From: an uncultured Clostridia bacterium
GTDB lineage: Bacteria; Bacillota; Clostridia; Christensenellales; Aristaeellaceae
Assembly: GCA_934630975.1 (NCBI GenBank)
Contig: CAKTXH010000013.1
Span: 1-37,890 of the forward strand
DNA: 37,890 nucleotides
Reading direction: 5' to 3'
Shown: positions 1-7,201 of the stretch, one piece after another
How the letters are laid out: each line of letters opens with the position of its first letter
Position numbering within the stretch: position 1 is the stretch's first letter
Made by a program: the position numbers and the translations under genes
The notes under the pieces: model-generated
What the model was told of the DNA's origin: nothing
Seen by the model: only the letters and a program-made list of their open reading frames with translations
Databases searched by the model: none

Positions 1-1025
1 GGTCAGTCCTTTCGTGGTATGACGCGGGCCACCGCGACCTGCCGTGGCGGCGCACGAAGGACGCTTATCGAATCTGGATTTCCGAGATCATGCTCCAGCA
101 GACGCGCGCGGAGACGGTCGTTTCTTATTATGAACGCTTCCTTGCGCGCTATCCCGACGTGCGCGCGCTGGCCGACGCGCCGGAGGAGGAGCTGCTCAAG
201 GCGTGGGAAGGGCTGGGGTATTACAGCCGGGCGCGCTCGCTGCAAAAGGCGGCGAAGGAGATCGTTTCGCAGTACGGCGGCGAGCTGCCCGCCGATTTGG
301 AGAAACTGCGCGCCCTGCCCGGCATCGGGGATTACACCAGCGGCGCGATTGCTTCTATCGCGTTCGGCGTCCCCGCCGCGGCGGTGGATGGCAACGTGGA
401 ACGCGTGATCTGCCGGTATTTCGCGATTGCCGACGAGATGGGCAGCCCGAAGAGCCGGCGGATGATCCATGATTTGACGCAGGAACTCGTGCCGCTTGAC
501 CGCCCCGGCGCGTTTGCCAACGCGATGATGGAGATGGGCGCGACGATGTGCACGCCGAAAAGCCCGGCCTGCCTGCTCTGCCCGGTGCGGGAGAGCTGCA
601 AGGGGTACGCCCAGGGGATGGCGGCGAAACTGCCCGTCAAGCCCAAGAAAAAAGCGCAGCGCGTCGAAACGCACTGCGTCATGCTGGTGTTTTGTCAAAA
701 CCGGGTGCTGACCGTGCTGCGGAAGGAACGCCTGCTCGGCGGCCTTTCCGTCTTCCCGGATGCGGTCGGCGAACTCACGCCCTCGCAGATGTGCGCGGCG
801 CTCGAGCAGATGGGCGTTTCCGCCGTCTATGACGCGCGGCTCGGCCATGCGAAGCATGTCTTCACCCACCTGATTTGGGAAATGGAGATTCACGCCTTTG
901 CCGCCGATGCGATGGCCGATGTGCCGGATGGCCGCTGGGTGAACGCGGCCGAACTGGCCGCTCTGCCCATGCCCACAGCCGTCAAGGCCGCGCGAAAATT
1001 TGCGGAGGAGGCGCTGAAAGCATGA
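1..1025 (+). CDS. mutY: A/G-specific adenine DNA glycosylase MutY (5' end cut off by window)
   Basis: MutY removes adenine mispaired with 8-oxoguanine in base-excision repair. The frame is open from base 3, before the first ATG at 90, and already reads as the family N-terminus (LPWRRTKDAYRIW), so the true start lies outside the window. About 340 residues are visible. The catalytic Glu lies in SEIMLQQT. The helix-hairpin-helix is LPGIGDYTSGAI, followed by the catalytic Asp in VDGNV. The iron-sulfur cluster loop has the C-X6-C-X2-C-X5-C spacing (CTPKSPAC, then LLC, then PVRESC). A C-terminal NUDIX-like domain, which recognises 8-oxoG in this family, runs from about base 670 to the stop. The stop overlaps the next gene's ATG by 4 nt. 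Identification is secure; only the start is missing. Confidence 0.96.
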   Translation, partial: SVLSWYDAGHRDLPWRRTKDAYRIWISEIMLQQTRAETVVSYYERFLARYPDVRALADAPEEELLKAWEGLGYYSRARSLQKAAKEIVSQYGGELPADLEKLRALPGIGDYTSGAIASIAFGVPAAAVDGNVERVICRYFAIADEMGSPKSRRMIHDLTQELVPLDRPGAFANAMMEMGATMCTPKSPACLLCPVRESCKGYAQGMAAKLPVKPKKKAQRVETHCVMLVFCQNRVLTVLRKERLLGGLSVFPDAVGELTPSQMCAALEQMGVSAVYDARLGHAKHVFTHLIWEMEIHAFAADAMADVPDGRWVNAAELAALPMPTAVKAARKFAEEALKA

Positions 1026-1570
1026 AACGCGCTGCGCGTGGAATCTGGCTGACGGGTGCGACGCTGCTGGCGGTCTATCCGCTGGGTTGGCTGGCGCTTT
1101 GGGTGGCAGGGTTCGATCTGGAAATGCGCTTTCCACAGATTCATTTGGGCGCGGCGGCGTTTCTGCTCGTGCTCGGCGCGGTACTGACCCGCATGGAATC
1201 GCAAACACGTTTATGCAAAGCGGCGGCTATTCTCTCTGCCGTTGCGGGGATGCTGGTCGGGCTGTTTGTCGGCCTGACGACGTTGTTTTCGAATTTCGGC
1301 CATACGGAAGTTTTGAAAACGCTTGCGTCGCCGTCCGAAACGTTTGAGGCGCGCGTGATTGATGTAGATCAGGGCGCTTTGGGTGGCAATACCCTCGTCG
1401 ATGTGCGGGACTGCCGGTTTTCATTGGATATGGGATTCTGTGTCATTCGCCGACGGGATCGCCGCGTTTATACCGGGCCGTGGGGAGAAGGAGAGAAATT
1501 GGAAATCGCATGGCGCGGCGACGAAACGCTTATCGTCGGCGGCCATGCGTATCAGTTGGATGAAATTTAG
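1022..1570 (+). CDS. Small membrane protein, DUF5412-like (function unknown)
   Basis: A 182-residue protein starting at the ATG that overlaps the mutY stop (ATGA), which suggests translational coupling. Three hydrophobic stretches, at about residues 9-29, 40-58 and 66-88, look like membrane helices. They are followed by a soluble domain of about 90 residues rich in beta-type sequence, ending in DETLIVGGHAYQLDE. The layout of membrane helices, then a short extracytoplasmic domain, then a closing W-x-G-D-E-T-x-x-x-x-G-H pattern resembles small Bacillota proteins annotated DUF5412. That match is from memory and weak. The last 4 nt overlap the oppositely oriented gene that ends at 1567. No function can be assigned. 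Confidence 0.75.
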   Translation: MKRAARGIWLTGATLLAVYPLGWLALWVAGFDLEMRFPQIHLGAAAFLLVLGAVLTRMESQTRLCKAAAILSAVAGMLVGLFVGLTTLFSNFGHTEVLKTLASPSETFEARVIDVDQGALGGNTLVDVRDCRFSLDMGFCVIRRRDRRVYTGPWGEGEKLEIAWRGDETLIVGGHAYQLDEI

Positions 1571-1851
1571 ACCTTTCTCCACCGCTTGAGCGTCGGCAGA
1601 TAGCGCGAAAGCGCGTCCCTGGCGGCTTTTTCGTCGGGGAACAGGCCGAGCTTGACCTCGATCGGCGCGCAGAAGCTGATCATTTCGGAAAGCGTTCCGG
1701 TCATGGCTTCCTCGCCGTTTGGGCAGCAGTAAATGCAGTAATCGGCGTTGGTCGTGCCGTCGGCGTTTTTGCCGAATTGTTCCGGCACGGTCAGCGGCAT
1801 GCCGCAGCTCTGGCAGATCGGGGTGTTTGCGAAATGTTCGTTCTTTTCCAT
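1567..1851 (-). CDS. Small zinc-ribbon protein (putative zinc ribbon 2 family)
   Basis: A 94-residue protein with CQSCGMPL near the N-terminus and a second cysteine cluster, DYCIYCCPNGE, about 25 residues later. This is the pattern of the small 'putative zinc ribbon domain' family of unknown role. The rest is a short helical tail. An upstream ATG at 1860 exists, but the Shine-Dalgarno AGGAGG (complement of 1861-1866) abuts it. The ATG at 1851 has a normal 9-nt spacing, so I chose it. The gene lies 62 nt downstream of the WYL regulator on the same strand and may be co-transcribed with it. It converges on the membrane protein gene with a 4-nt coding overlap. Family members may bind nucleic acid or regulators, but this is not established here. 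Confidence 0.85.
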   Translation of the reverse strand: MEKNEHFANTPICQSCGMPLTVPEQFGKNADGTTNADYCIYCCPNGEEAMTGTLSEMISFCAPIEVKLGLFPDEKAARDALSRYLPTLKRWRKV

Positions 1852-1899
1852 GAAAATCATCCTCCTTGTTGGTGATGGCTGGATTATCGCATGGAAAAG

Positions 1900-1917
1900 C
1901 TGACAACAGCGTGTCAG
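1900..1917 (-). terminator. Weak hairpin at the end of the WYL gene
   Basis: On the minus strand, CTGACA-N6-TGTCAG forms a 6-bp stem that overlaps the regulator's stop codon and is followed by GCTTTTCC. It could be a weak or leaky terminator between the regulator and the zinc-ribbon gene. The short stem and short T-run make this tentative. Confidence 0.3.
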
Positions 1918-2816
1918 GTTTTGTAAAGCGCCGACATTTTTTCAAGTTCGCGGCAAACCGCGTCCGCGAGCGCTTTCGGCTTGACGACTTTTGCGTGCGC
2001 GCCGTAGCTCAGAATGAAGGAAATCAGCCATTCGCCGGGCATGAATTCGGTCTGCACGAGAAAGCCGCCGTCTTCCGTCCGTGAAAGCTGCTCTTCTTCA
2101 AAATCGTCGTAGATGCGGAACGCCATCTCCGCATCGATGCGCAGTATGAAGCGGACGGGCGGCGTGTTCGGCTGGATATCCGCCGGTTCGACGGCCGCGC
2201 AGGCCAGAGCTTCCGCCGGGAATTCGCCCGGGACAACGTGCAGACGCTTGATGCGCGTGAGCTTGAAGGTGCGCATGGCGCGTCTGTGCATGCAGTAGGC
2301 CAGCAGATACCACGCGCTGCTTTTGAACCACAGGCGGACGGGGCAGACCTCGCGCGGGGAACAAAGCCCGCTGCTGTTGTAATAGTCAAAGGCGAGCGTC
2401 TGCCGGTTCAGGATGGCCGCTTTCAGCGCGGGAATCAGGCCGTCGCGCGCGCCGCTCCAATCCGCAAAGTCGATGCGCACCCAATCCGCCTGACCGCCGC
2501 CGAAAAACGCGCTCAGCTTGCCGAGCGTCTCCCGGTCGGATGCGCCGGTGGAGGCGAGCGCCTGCAAGGCGGCGAGCATATCCTGCTTTTCCGCGGCGCT
2601 GACGATGGATTTGTTCAGCCGGAACGTGGGCAGAATGGCGATGCCGCCGTCCCGACCGCGCTCGGCATAGACGGGAACGCCCGCTTCGCCGAGCGTCTGC
2701 ACGTCGCGGTAAATCGTCCGCACGGAAACCTCCAGCAGCCCGGCAAGCTCCGGGGCGGGGACGCGCTCCCGCTCGAGCAGGATATAGAGCAGGCGGAAAA
2801 GACGGCTGATCTGCAT
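1914..2816 (-). CDS. HTH/WYL-domain transcriptional regulator (YafY/DeoR-like)
   Basis: A 300-residue regulator. Residues 1-60 form a winged helix-turn-helix of the HTH_11/DeoR type, with recognition segment LLEVSVRTIYRDVQTL and wing GRDGGIAI. The middle and C-terminal parts match the WYL domain and its C-terminal extension, including CPVRLWFKSSAWYLLAYCMHR, where the WYL-type core would bind a ligand or nucleic acid. The ATG at 2816 has AAAGGAG (complement of 2825-2831) 8 nt upstream. An upstream in-frame start at 2873 would cross the predicted promoter, so it was not used. The gene is divergent from priA, with promoters in the shared 99-bp gap. Autoregulation is plausible, but the ligand and targets are unknown. 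Confidence 0.9.
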   Translation of the reverse strand: MQISRLFRLLYILLERERVPAPELAGLLEVSVRTIYRDVQTLGEAGVPVYAERGRDGGIAILPTFRLNKSIVSAAEKQDMLAALQALASTGASDRETLGKLSAFFGGGQADWVRIDFADWSGARDGLIPALKAAILNRQTLAFDYYNSSGLCSPREVCPVRLWFKSSAWYLLAYCMHRRAMRTFKLTRIKRLHVVPGEFPAEALACAAVEPADIQPNTPPVRFILRIDAEMAFRIYDDFEEEQLSRTEDGGFLVQTEFMPGEWLISFILSYGAHAKVVKPKALADAVCRELEKMSALYKT

Positions 2817-2838
2817 GGCGTTCACTCCTTTGACGATC

Positions 2839-2867
2839 ATCGTATCACAGCGGGAGAGCACTTGCAA
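2839..2867 (-). promoter_or_regulatory. Candidate promoter for the WYL regulator
   Basis: Read on the minus strand: -35 TTGCAA (2862-2867), a 17-nt spacer, and -10 TACGAT (complement of 2839-2844). Each box matches 4 of 6 consensus bases. The predicted start near 2832 leaves a 5' leader of about 16 nt, with the Shine-Dalgarno at its very beginning. The -35 hexamer is the same one used by the priA promoter. Confidence 0.5.
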
Positions 2868-2890
2868 GATCAAATGGTTCGTGCTATCAT
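2862..2890 (+). promoter_or_regulatory. Candidate sigma-A-type promoter of priA
   Basis: TTGCAA (2862-2867), a 17-nt spacer and TATCAT (2885-2890; 5 of 6 consensus). The predicted start near 2897 lies about 19 nt before the priA ATG, just ahead of the purine-rich Shine-Dalgarno GAAAGGGGGA. TTGCAA is its own reverse complement, so it can also serve the divergent promoter. Confidence 0.6.
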
Positions 2891-2915
2891 GTCAACCACG
2901 GAAAGGGGGAGCGTC

Positions 2916-5156
2916 ATGCTGTTTTGTCAGGTCATCGTGGATATCAACCACACGGACGTGGATCGGATGTTCACCTATCGCGTGCCGAAAGGGCTGGACG
3001 TCTGCCCCGGCATGCGCGTGCATGTGCCGTTCGGGCCGCGAAAGCTGGAAGGCGTGGTCGTCGAGATGACGGAGGACTGCGACCTGCCGCCCGAGCGCGT
3101 CAAGGATATCTGCGACACGCTGGAGGATTATCCCGCCGTGCTGCCGCCGCTGCTCGAGCTGGCGAAGGATATTCAAAAAGCGTCGTTCTGCACGTTGGCG
3201 ATGGCACTTCGGCTGATGTTTCCTGCGCAGATGCGCGGCCAGCGCATCCATGAAAAGCAGCAGGAGGTCGCCGTGCTGACCGTCGCGCCGGACGTGCTGG
3301 GGCAGGTGATCGCCGCGCAGGCGCGCGCGCCCAAGCGGGCGAAGGTGCTGCGCGCGTTGGCCGACGCGCCGGAGATGGAGCTGACGACTGCCGCGCTGCG
3401 CGAGACCGTCGGGGACTGCCGCGACGCGCTGAACGCCCTTTGCAAAATGGGCTTTGTGAAGTTGGAAAAGCGGGAGAGCCTGCGCAGGCCCTACGGCGCG
3501 ATGGAGCGCCTTTCCGCGCAGGATCCCAAGCTCACCCGCCAGCAGGAGGACGTGCTCGCCGAGCTTCTGCCCGCCGTGGAAGCGGGAAAGGGCGAGTTTC
3601 TGCTTTACGGCGTGACGGGCAGCGGCAAGACGGAGGTGTTCATCCGCGCCGTGCGCCGCGCCGCGCAGTTGGGTAAGACGGCCATTGTGCTTGTGCCGGA
3701 AATCGCGCTCACCCCGCAGATGGTTTCGTGGTTCCGCTCCCGTTTCGGCGAGGATGCGGCGGTGCTCCATTCGCGCCTTTCTCCGGGCGAGCGATACGAC
3801 GAGTGGCGGCGCATCCGCCGGGGCGACGTGCGCGTGGTCATCGGCGCGCGGTCGGCGATCTTCGCGCCGCTGCAAAACGTCGGTCTGATCATCATCGACG
3901 AGGAGCACGAGCAGAGCTACATTGCCGATAACAACCCGCATTACGACGCGCGCCAGCTGGCGCACGAGCGATGCCGAAGAGAGGGTGCGGCGCTGCTGCT
4001 GGCCAGCGCAACGCCGAGCATGCGCTCCTTCGCGATGGCCGGGCGCGGCGATTTGACGCTGCTGGAAATGCCCCGGCGCGTCAACAACCGCCCGATGCCG
4101 CAGGTTCATGTCGTGGATATGCGCGAGGAGCTGAAAAAGGGCAACCGAAGCGTGTTTTCCGGCGCGCTGGTCAACGGGCTGGATAAGTGCCTGAAAAGCG
4201 GCAGACAGGCGATTCTGTTCGTCAACAGGCGCGGCTTTTCCACGTTCGTCTCCTGCCGAAACTGCGGCTATGTCGTCACCTGCACCCAGTGCGACGTTTC
4301 CATGACGTACCACAGCGCGGAGAACGTGCTTCGCTGCCATTACTGCGGGCAGGAAGCCGCTGTGCCGAAGGTCTGCCCGGAGTGCGGCAGCCCATATATC
4401 AAGTATTTCGGCGTGGGCACCCAGCGCGTGGAGGAGGAAGTGCACAGGCTCTTCCCCGATGTGCCGACCCTGCGCATGGATAACGACACCACCCGCACCA
4501 AGGACGCGCACGCGACGCTGATTGAGCGCTTCCGCCGGGGCGAAGCGCGCATCCTCGTCGGTACGCAGATGATCGCCAAAGGGCTGGATTTCCCGAATGT
4601 AACGATGGTGGGCATCGTCGCGGCGGACGCGATGCTGAAACTGCCGGATTACCGCTCGGCGGAACGCACCTTCCAGCTTCTTACGCAGGTGGCCGGGCGC
4701 GCGGGCCGCGCAGATGCGCCGGGCGAGGTCTTTTTGCAGACCTACGACCCGGAAAATTACGCCGTGGAAGCCGCAAGCCGGCAGGATTACCGCGCGTTCT
4801 TCGAGGAGGAGATGCGCCGCCGCCGCCGCACGCTCTACCCGCCGTATACGCTGATTGCGCGCCTGCTCTTTGAAGCGGACGGCGAACAGGCCGCCCAGCA
4901 GGCCGCCGAGGCCGCCATGCGCCTGATGGAAGCGTTTTTCGAGCGGCGGACATATTTAAAAAAGTATGTGATCGCCCTGCGCGTGATGGCCTGCCCGATC
5001 AAGAAAATCAAGGGCAAAAGCCGCTGGCAGGTGACGCTGAAAATCGTCGATCAGCCGATTTGTCAGGAAGCCGTAGGCAAGATGAGCGAAATCGCCGCCG
5101 CGCCGACGGCAGGCTGTCTGTGCGTCTGCCAGATCAATCCTTCGAGCATGATGTGA
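2916..5156 (+). CDS. priA: Primosomal protein N' (replication restart helicase PriA)
   Basis: PriA is the 3'-to-5' superfamily 2 helicase that reloads the replisome at stalled forks. The 746-residue product has an N-terminal DNA-binding region (residues 1-200). Walker A is GVTGSGKTEV near residue 231, and the DEEH Walker B (IIIDEEHEQSY) is near 327. A zinc-binding insertion at about 446-491 has four CxxC pairs (CRNC, CTQC, CHYC, CPEC). The helicase C-terminal motifs include VGTQMIAKGLDFPNV and QVAGRAGR. The start at 2916 follows GGGGGA with normal spacing and gives the family N-terminus (VIVDINHTDVDRMFTYRVP). Longer open frame upstream is non-coding. The 3' end overlaps the convergent DUF6179 gene by 23 bp. 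Confidence 0.97.
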   Translation: MLFCQVIVDINHTDVDRMFTYRVPKGLDVCPGMRVHVPFGPRKLEGVVVEMTEDCDLPPERVKDICDTLEDYPAVLPPLLELAKDIQKASFCTLAMALRLMFPAQMRGQRIHEKQQEVAVLTVAPDVLGQVIAAQARAPKRAKVLRALADAPEMELTTAALRETVGDCRDALNALCKMGFVKLEKRESLRRPYGAMERLSAQDPKLTRQQEDVLAELLPAVEAGKGEFLLYGVTGSGKTEVFIRAVRRAAQLGKTAIVLVPEIALTPQMVSWFRSRFGEDAAVLHSRLSPGERYDEWRRIRRGDVRVVIGARSAIFAPLQNVGLIIIDEEHEQSYIADNNPHYDARQLAHERCRREGAALLLASATPSMRSFAMAGRGDLTLLEMPRRVNNRPMPQVHVVDMREELKKGNRSVFSGALVNGLDKCLKSGRQAILFVNRRGFSTFVSCRNCGYVVTCTQCDVSMTYHSAENVLRCHYCGQEAAVPKVCPECGSPYIKYFGVGTQRVEEEVHRLFPDVPTLRMDNDTTRTKDAHATLIERFRRGEARILVGTQMIAKGLDFPNVTMVGIVAADAMLKLPDYRSAERTFQLLTQVAGRAGRADAPGEVFLQTYDPENYAVEAASRQDYRAFFEEEMRRRRRTLYPPYTLIARLLFEADGEQAAQQAAEAAMRLMEAFFERRTYLKKYVIALRVMACPIKKIKGKSRWQVTLKIVDQPICQEAVGKMSEIAAAPTAGCLCVCQINPSSMM

Positions 5157-6048
5157 CGCGCCTGGGCAGACCGAACGAAAAGAAAACATGGCTCAAATCC
5201 TCGCGCCGCGCGGCTTCAAAAACGCGCGGCGCGAGCTGTTTGGCGAGCGTTTGGCAGAGCAGCTGCGCGTCGGTGCGGTTGGGGATGAGCGTCTGCGCCA
5301 GATAGACGGCGGCGCGGTCAAACAGGCGTTCAAGCTCGCCCTGCGTTTTGCCGTGAAACAGGGTCAGCAGCGCCGCGCGGTCGTCGCCGGAGACGTGCAG
5401 CCGCCGCGGCGGCTTGTTTAGAAGCGCAAGCGCCATCGCGTTTTCCAGAACCGGGGTCAGCAGATTGCAGATCAGCGCGCGCCAGCGGGCGCTTACGCCG
5501 TCCAGCAGCGCCAGCACCCGGTGAACGGGGAAGCAGACCAGCAGCTCGCTTTCCAGCGACAGCCTTTGCAGGTAACAAAGCGCGTAATCCACGCCCATCA
5601 GCGATTCGGGCACGGGCAGGCAGAGCTGATAGTCGATATCGCCGGGCACATGGTGCGGAAAGAAAACCGCGTCATAGCGTTTCAGCCCTTCGAGGAGGGA
5701 AGAAAGCGTCGCGCGCAGGGCGATGCAGCCGAGGTCGTCCGTGCGCAGGCAGAGGTCTGAAGCCAGCGCCAGCGCCGCGTCGCGCTTCTGCATCAGCCGG
5801 GCCTGCGCCTGTTCGTAACAGGCGAAAATATCTTGGCCGACAAGCGGGGAAAAACGCTCCGGCTTGGTCGGATCGACGGCAAGCGTGTAGAGGATCGAAA
5901 CGAGCAGTTCGTTCGCCGTCTCCTTGGGCAGGCTGCCGCCTGCGCCCTGCGTATATCGCCTGGCCTGCGCGGCCAGCAGCGCCATCAGATCGGCATGCAG
6001 CGCGTCACTTTGCGCGGGCGAAAGGGTGAACGCGGGATTATTCTTCAT
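5134..6048 (-). CDS. DUF6179-type protein of unknown function
   Basis: A 304-residue soluble, helix-rich protein with no signal peptide or membrane segment. I recognise the pattern of the DUF6179 family: an N-terminal part with KETANELLVSILYTL, then HHVPGDIDYQLCLPVPESL followed by GVDYALCYLQRLSLESELL, then helical repeats. Function is unknown. The ATG at 6048 has AGGAGG 6 nt upstream. An upstream extension to 6153 lies inside the partner gene and was rejected. The gene starts inside the last 11 nt of the DUF6323 gene, so the two are probably translationally coupled. Its end overlaps priA by 23 bp on the opposite strand. Family naming is from memory and should be tested by a profile search. 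Confidence 0.8.
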   Translation of the reverse strand: MKNNPAFTLSPAQSDALHADLMALLAAQARRYTQGAGGSLPKETANELLVSILYTLAVDPTKPERFSPLVGQDIFACYEQAQARLMQKRDAALALASDLCLRTDDLGCIALRATLSSLLEGLKRYDAVFFPHHVPGDIDYQLCLPVPESLMGVDYALCYLQRLSLESELLVCFPVHRVLALLDGVSARWRALICNLLTPVLENAMALALLNKPPRRLHVSGDDRAALLTLFHGKTQGELERLFDRAAVYLAQTLIPNRTDAQLLCQTLAKQLAPRVFEAARREDLSHVFFSFGLPRRVTSCSKD

Positions 6049-6460
6049 GGGTATCCTCCTTGGAAAGTGCGGCGAAAAGGTCGCCCGCGCGGCAGTCGGC
6101 CAGCGCTTCCGCCGAACCGCCGCAAGCGCCGTCGAACAGCCTGCGCATGGCAAGAAGCAGGTTGTCGTCCGCCATCGCGTCGCGCGTCTCGGACTTGAAC
6201 GCGTAAAACAGCTCGGTCAGCGCCGACAGCGTGTCCGGCCAGCCTTCGGCGAGCACGTAGGGCGAATCGGCAAACGCGGCCATCAGCTTGGGCAGAATAC
6301 CGCCGGAAAAATCGACGCGCCCCAGATCGAGCAGCGTCCGCTCCTGATGGGCGAGCAGCGCCTCGGCCTGCTGGGCGGAGAGTGGAAGCCCCGCGCGGGC
6401 GGAAAGCGCGCAGAGCGTCTGCGGCGCGGCGGGGCGGAAAACGGGCGTTAAATCCAGCAT
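6038..6460 (-). CDS. DUF6323-type protein of unknown function
   Basis: A 140-residue soluble protein matching my recollection of DUF6323. Its hallmark is GRVDFSGGILPKLMAAF-ADSPYV, then LTELFYAFKSETRDAMADD and RRLFDGACGGSAEAL. Function is unknown. The ATG at 6460 follows GAGG with 8-nt spacing; a GTG at 6469 overlaps the Shine-Dalgarno and is unlikely. It is the first gene of a two-gene leftward unit with the DUF6179 gene. I recall members of the two families occurring together in Clostridia, which suggests a shared process or complex (inference). I found no convincing promoter for this unit. Codon use and GC look like the neighbours, so recent transfer is not indicated. Confidence 0.82.
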   Translation of the reverse strand: MLDLTPVFRPAAPQTLCALSARAGLPLSAQQAEALLAHQERTLLDLGRVDFSGGILPKLMAAFADSPYVLAEGWPDTLSALTELFYAFKSETRDAMADDNLLLAMRRLFDGACGGSAEALADCRAGDLFAALSKEDTHEE

Positions 6461-6510
6461 GAAAATCACCTCGTATTTTTCTTACACCCGCGCGAAAAAA
6501 AGAACCAGAC

Positions 6511-6539
6511 TTGACTTTTGGCCCGTTTTGTGGTAATAT
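6511..6539 (+). promoter_or_regulatory. Promoter P1 upstream of def
   Basis: TTGACT (5 of 6), 17-nt spacer, TAATAT (4 of 6). The predicted start is near 6546. An intrinsic terminator begins only about 20 nt later, so the main product may be a transcript of about 49 nt. Readthrough would enter def. Confidence 0.55.
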
Positions 6540-6564
6540 AACAATCACAAAAGCAAAAGATTTT

Positions 6565-6594
6565 CGCCCCGGCGCGCGCCGAGGGCGTTTTTTT
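6565..6594 (+). terminator. Intrinsic terminator between promoter P1 and promoter P2
   Basis: CGCCC (6565-6569) pairs with GGGCG (6583-6587), enclosing an inner GGC/GCC stem with a GCGC loop. Seven T residues follow (6588-6594). It reads on the plus strand. It is the first clear plus-strand terminator after priA, which has none of its own. Confidence 0.7.
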
Positions 6595-6607
6595 GCGCCG
6601 CTGGCTC

Positions 6608-6636
6608 TTCCATTTTGCGCGGATTTGCTTTATAAT
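6608..6636 (+). promoter_or_regulatory. Promoter P2 of the def-fmt-rsmB operon (weak -35)
   Basis: A perfect TATAAT at 6631-6636 sits 88 nt before def, with only a poor -35 (TTCCAT at 6608-6613, 17-nt spacing). The leader has AAGGAG (6701-6706) 12 nt before the def ATG. Confidence 0.5.
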
Positions 6637-6718
6637 GAAAAGGATGATGGGTTAATGTGTCCATTTCTGTTCATTTGAGCGGGAAGGGCAGGACAAGTTA
6701 AAGGAGAGACGAGTTTTC

Positions 6719-7198
6719 ATGGCGCTTCGCAAGATTATCTGCATCGAGGACGAGCTGCTTCGCAAAAAAAGCCGCCCGGTTGAAAAGTTTGACGAGAAGC
6801 TGCACAAGCTGCTTGACGATATGGCCGAAACCATGTACAACGCCAACGGCGTGGGTCTGGCCGCGCCGCAGGTGGCAGTGCTGCGCCGCGTGGTCGTGAT
6901 GGATTGCGGCGACGGGCTGATCGAGATGATTAATCCCGAAATTCTCGAAACCGAGGGCGAGCAGGACGGGCCGGAGGGCTGCCTCTCCGTGCCGGGCCGC
7001 CGCGGCATGGTCAAGCGCCCGATGAAGGTGCGCGCCAAATTCCAGGATCGCAACGGCGAATGGTACGAGATCGAGGCCGAGGAGCTGCTGGCGCGCTGCA
7101 TCATGCACGAGACGGATCACCTCAACGGCCAGTTGTACGTAGATATCATGTCCCGCGAGCTGTTCGACGAGGACGACGGGGAAGAGACGGAGGAATAA
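6719..7198 (+). CDS. def: Peptide deformylase
   Basis: Removes the N-formyl group from nascent proteins using a bound metal ion. All three family motifs are present in this 159-residue protein: GVGLAAPQ, EGCLS (metal-binding Cys) and HETDHLNG (HExxH-type, two metal ligands and catalytic Glu). The C-terminus is acidic (DEDDGEETEE). The ATG at 6719 follows AAGGAG with a rather long 12-nt spacing; no better start is present. It sits 3 nt before fmt, which performs the opposite reaction on initiator tRNA, the usual pairing in bacteria. It heads an operon whose genes are separated by only a few bases as far as rlmN. Confidence 0.97.
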   Translation: MALRKIICIEDELLRKKSRPVEKFDEKLHKLLDDMAETMYNANGVGLAAPQVAVLRRVVVMDCGDGLIEMINPEILETEGEQDGPEGCLSVPGRRGMVKRPMKVRAKFQDRNGEWYEIEAEELLARCIMHETDHLNGQLYVDIMSRELFDEDDGEETEE

Positions 7199-7201
7199 CG
7201 C

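Noticed and set aside
2238..2915. In-frame extension of priA upstream of 2916
   Set aside because: It runs antisense through the WYL gene and its promoter. The start at 2916 has a Shine-Dalgarno and the family N-terminus.
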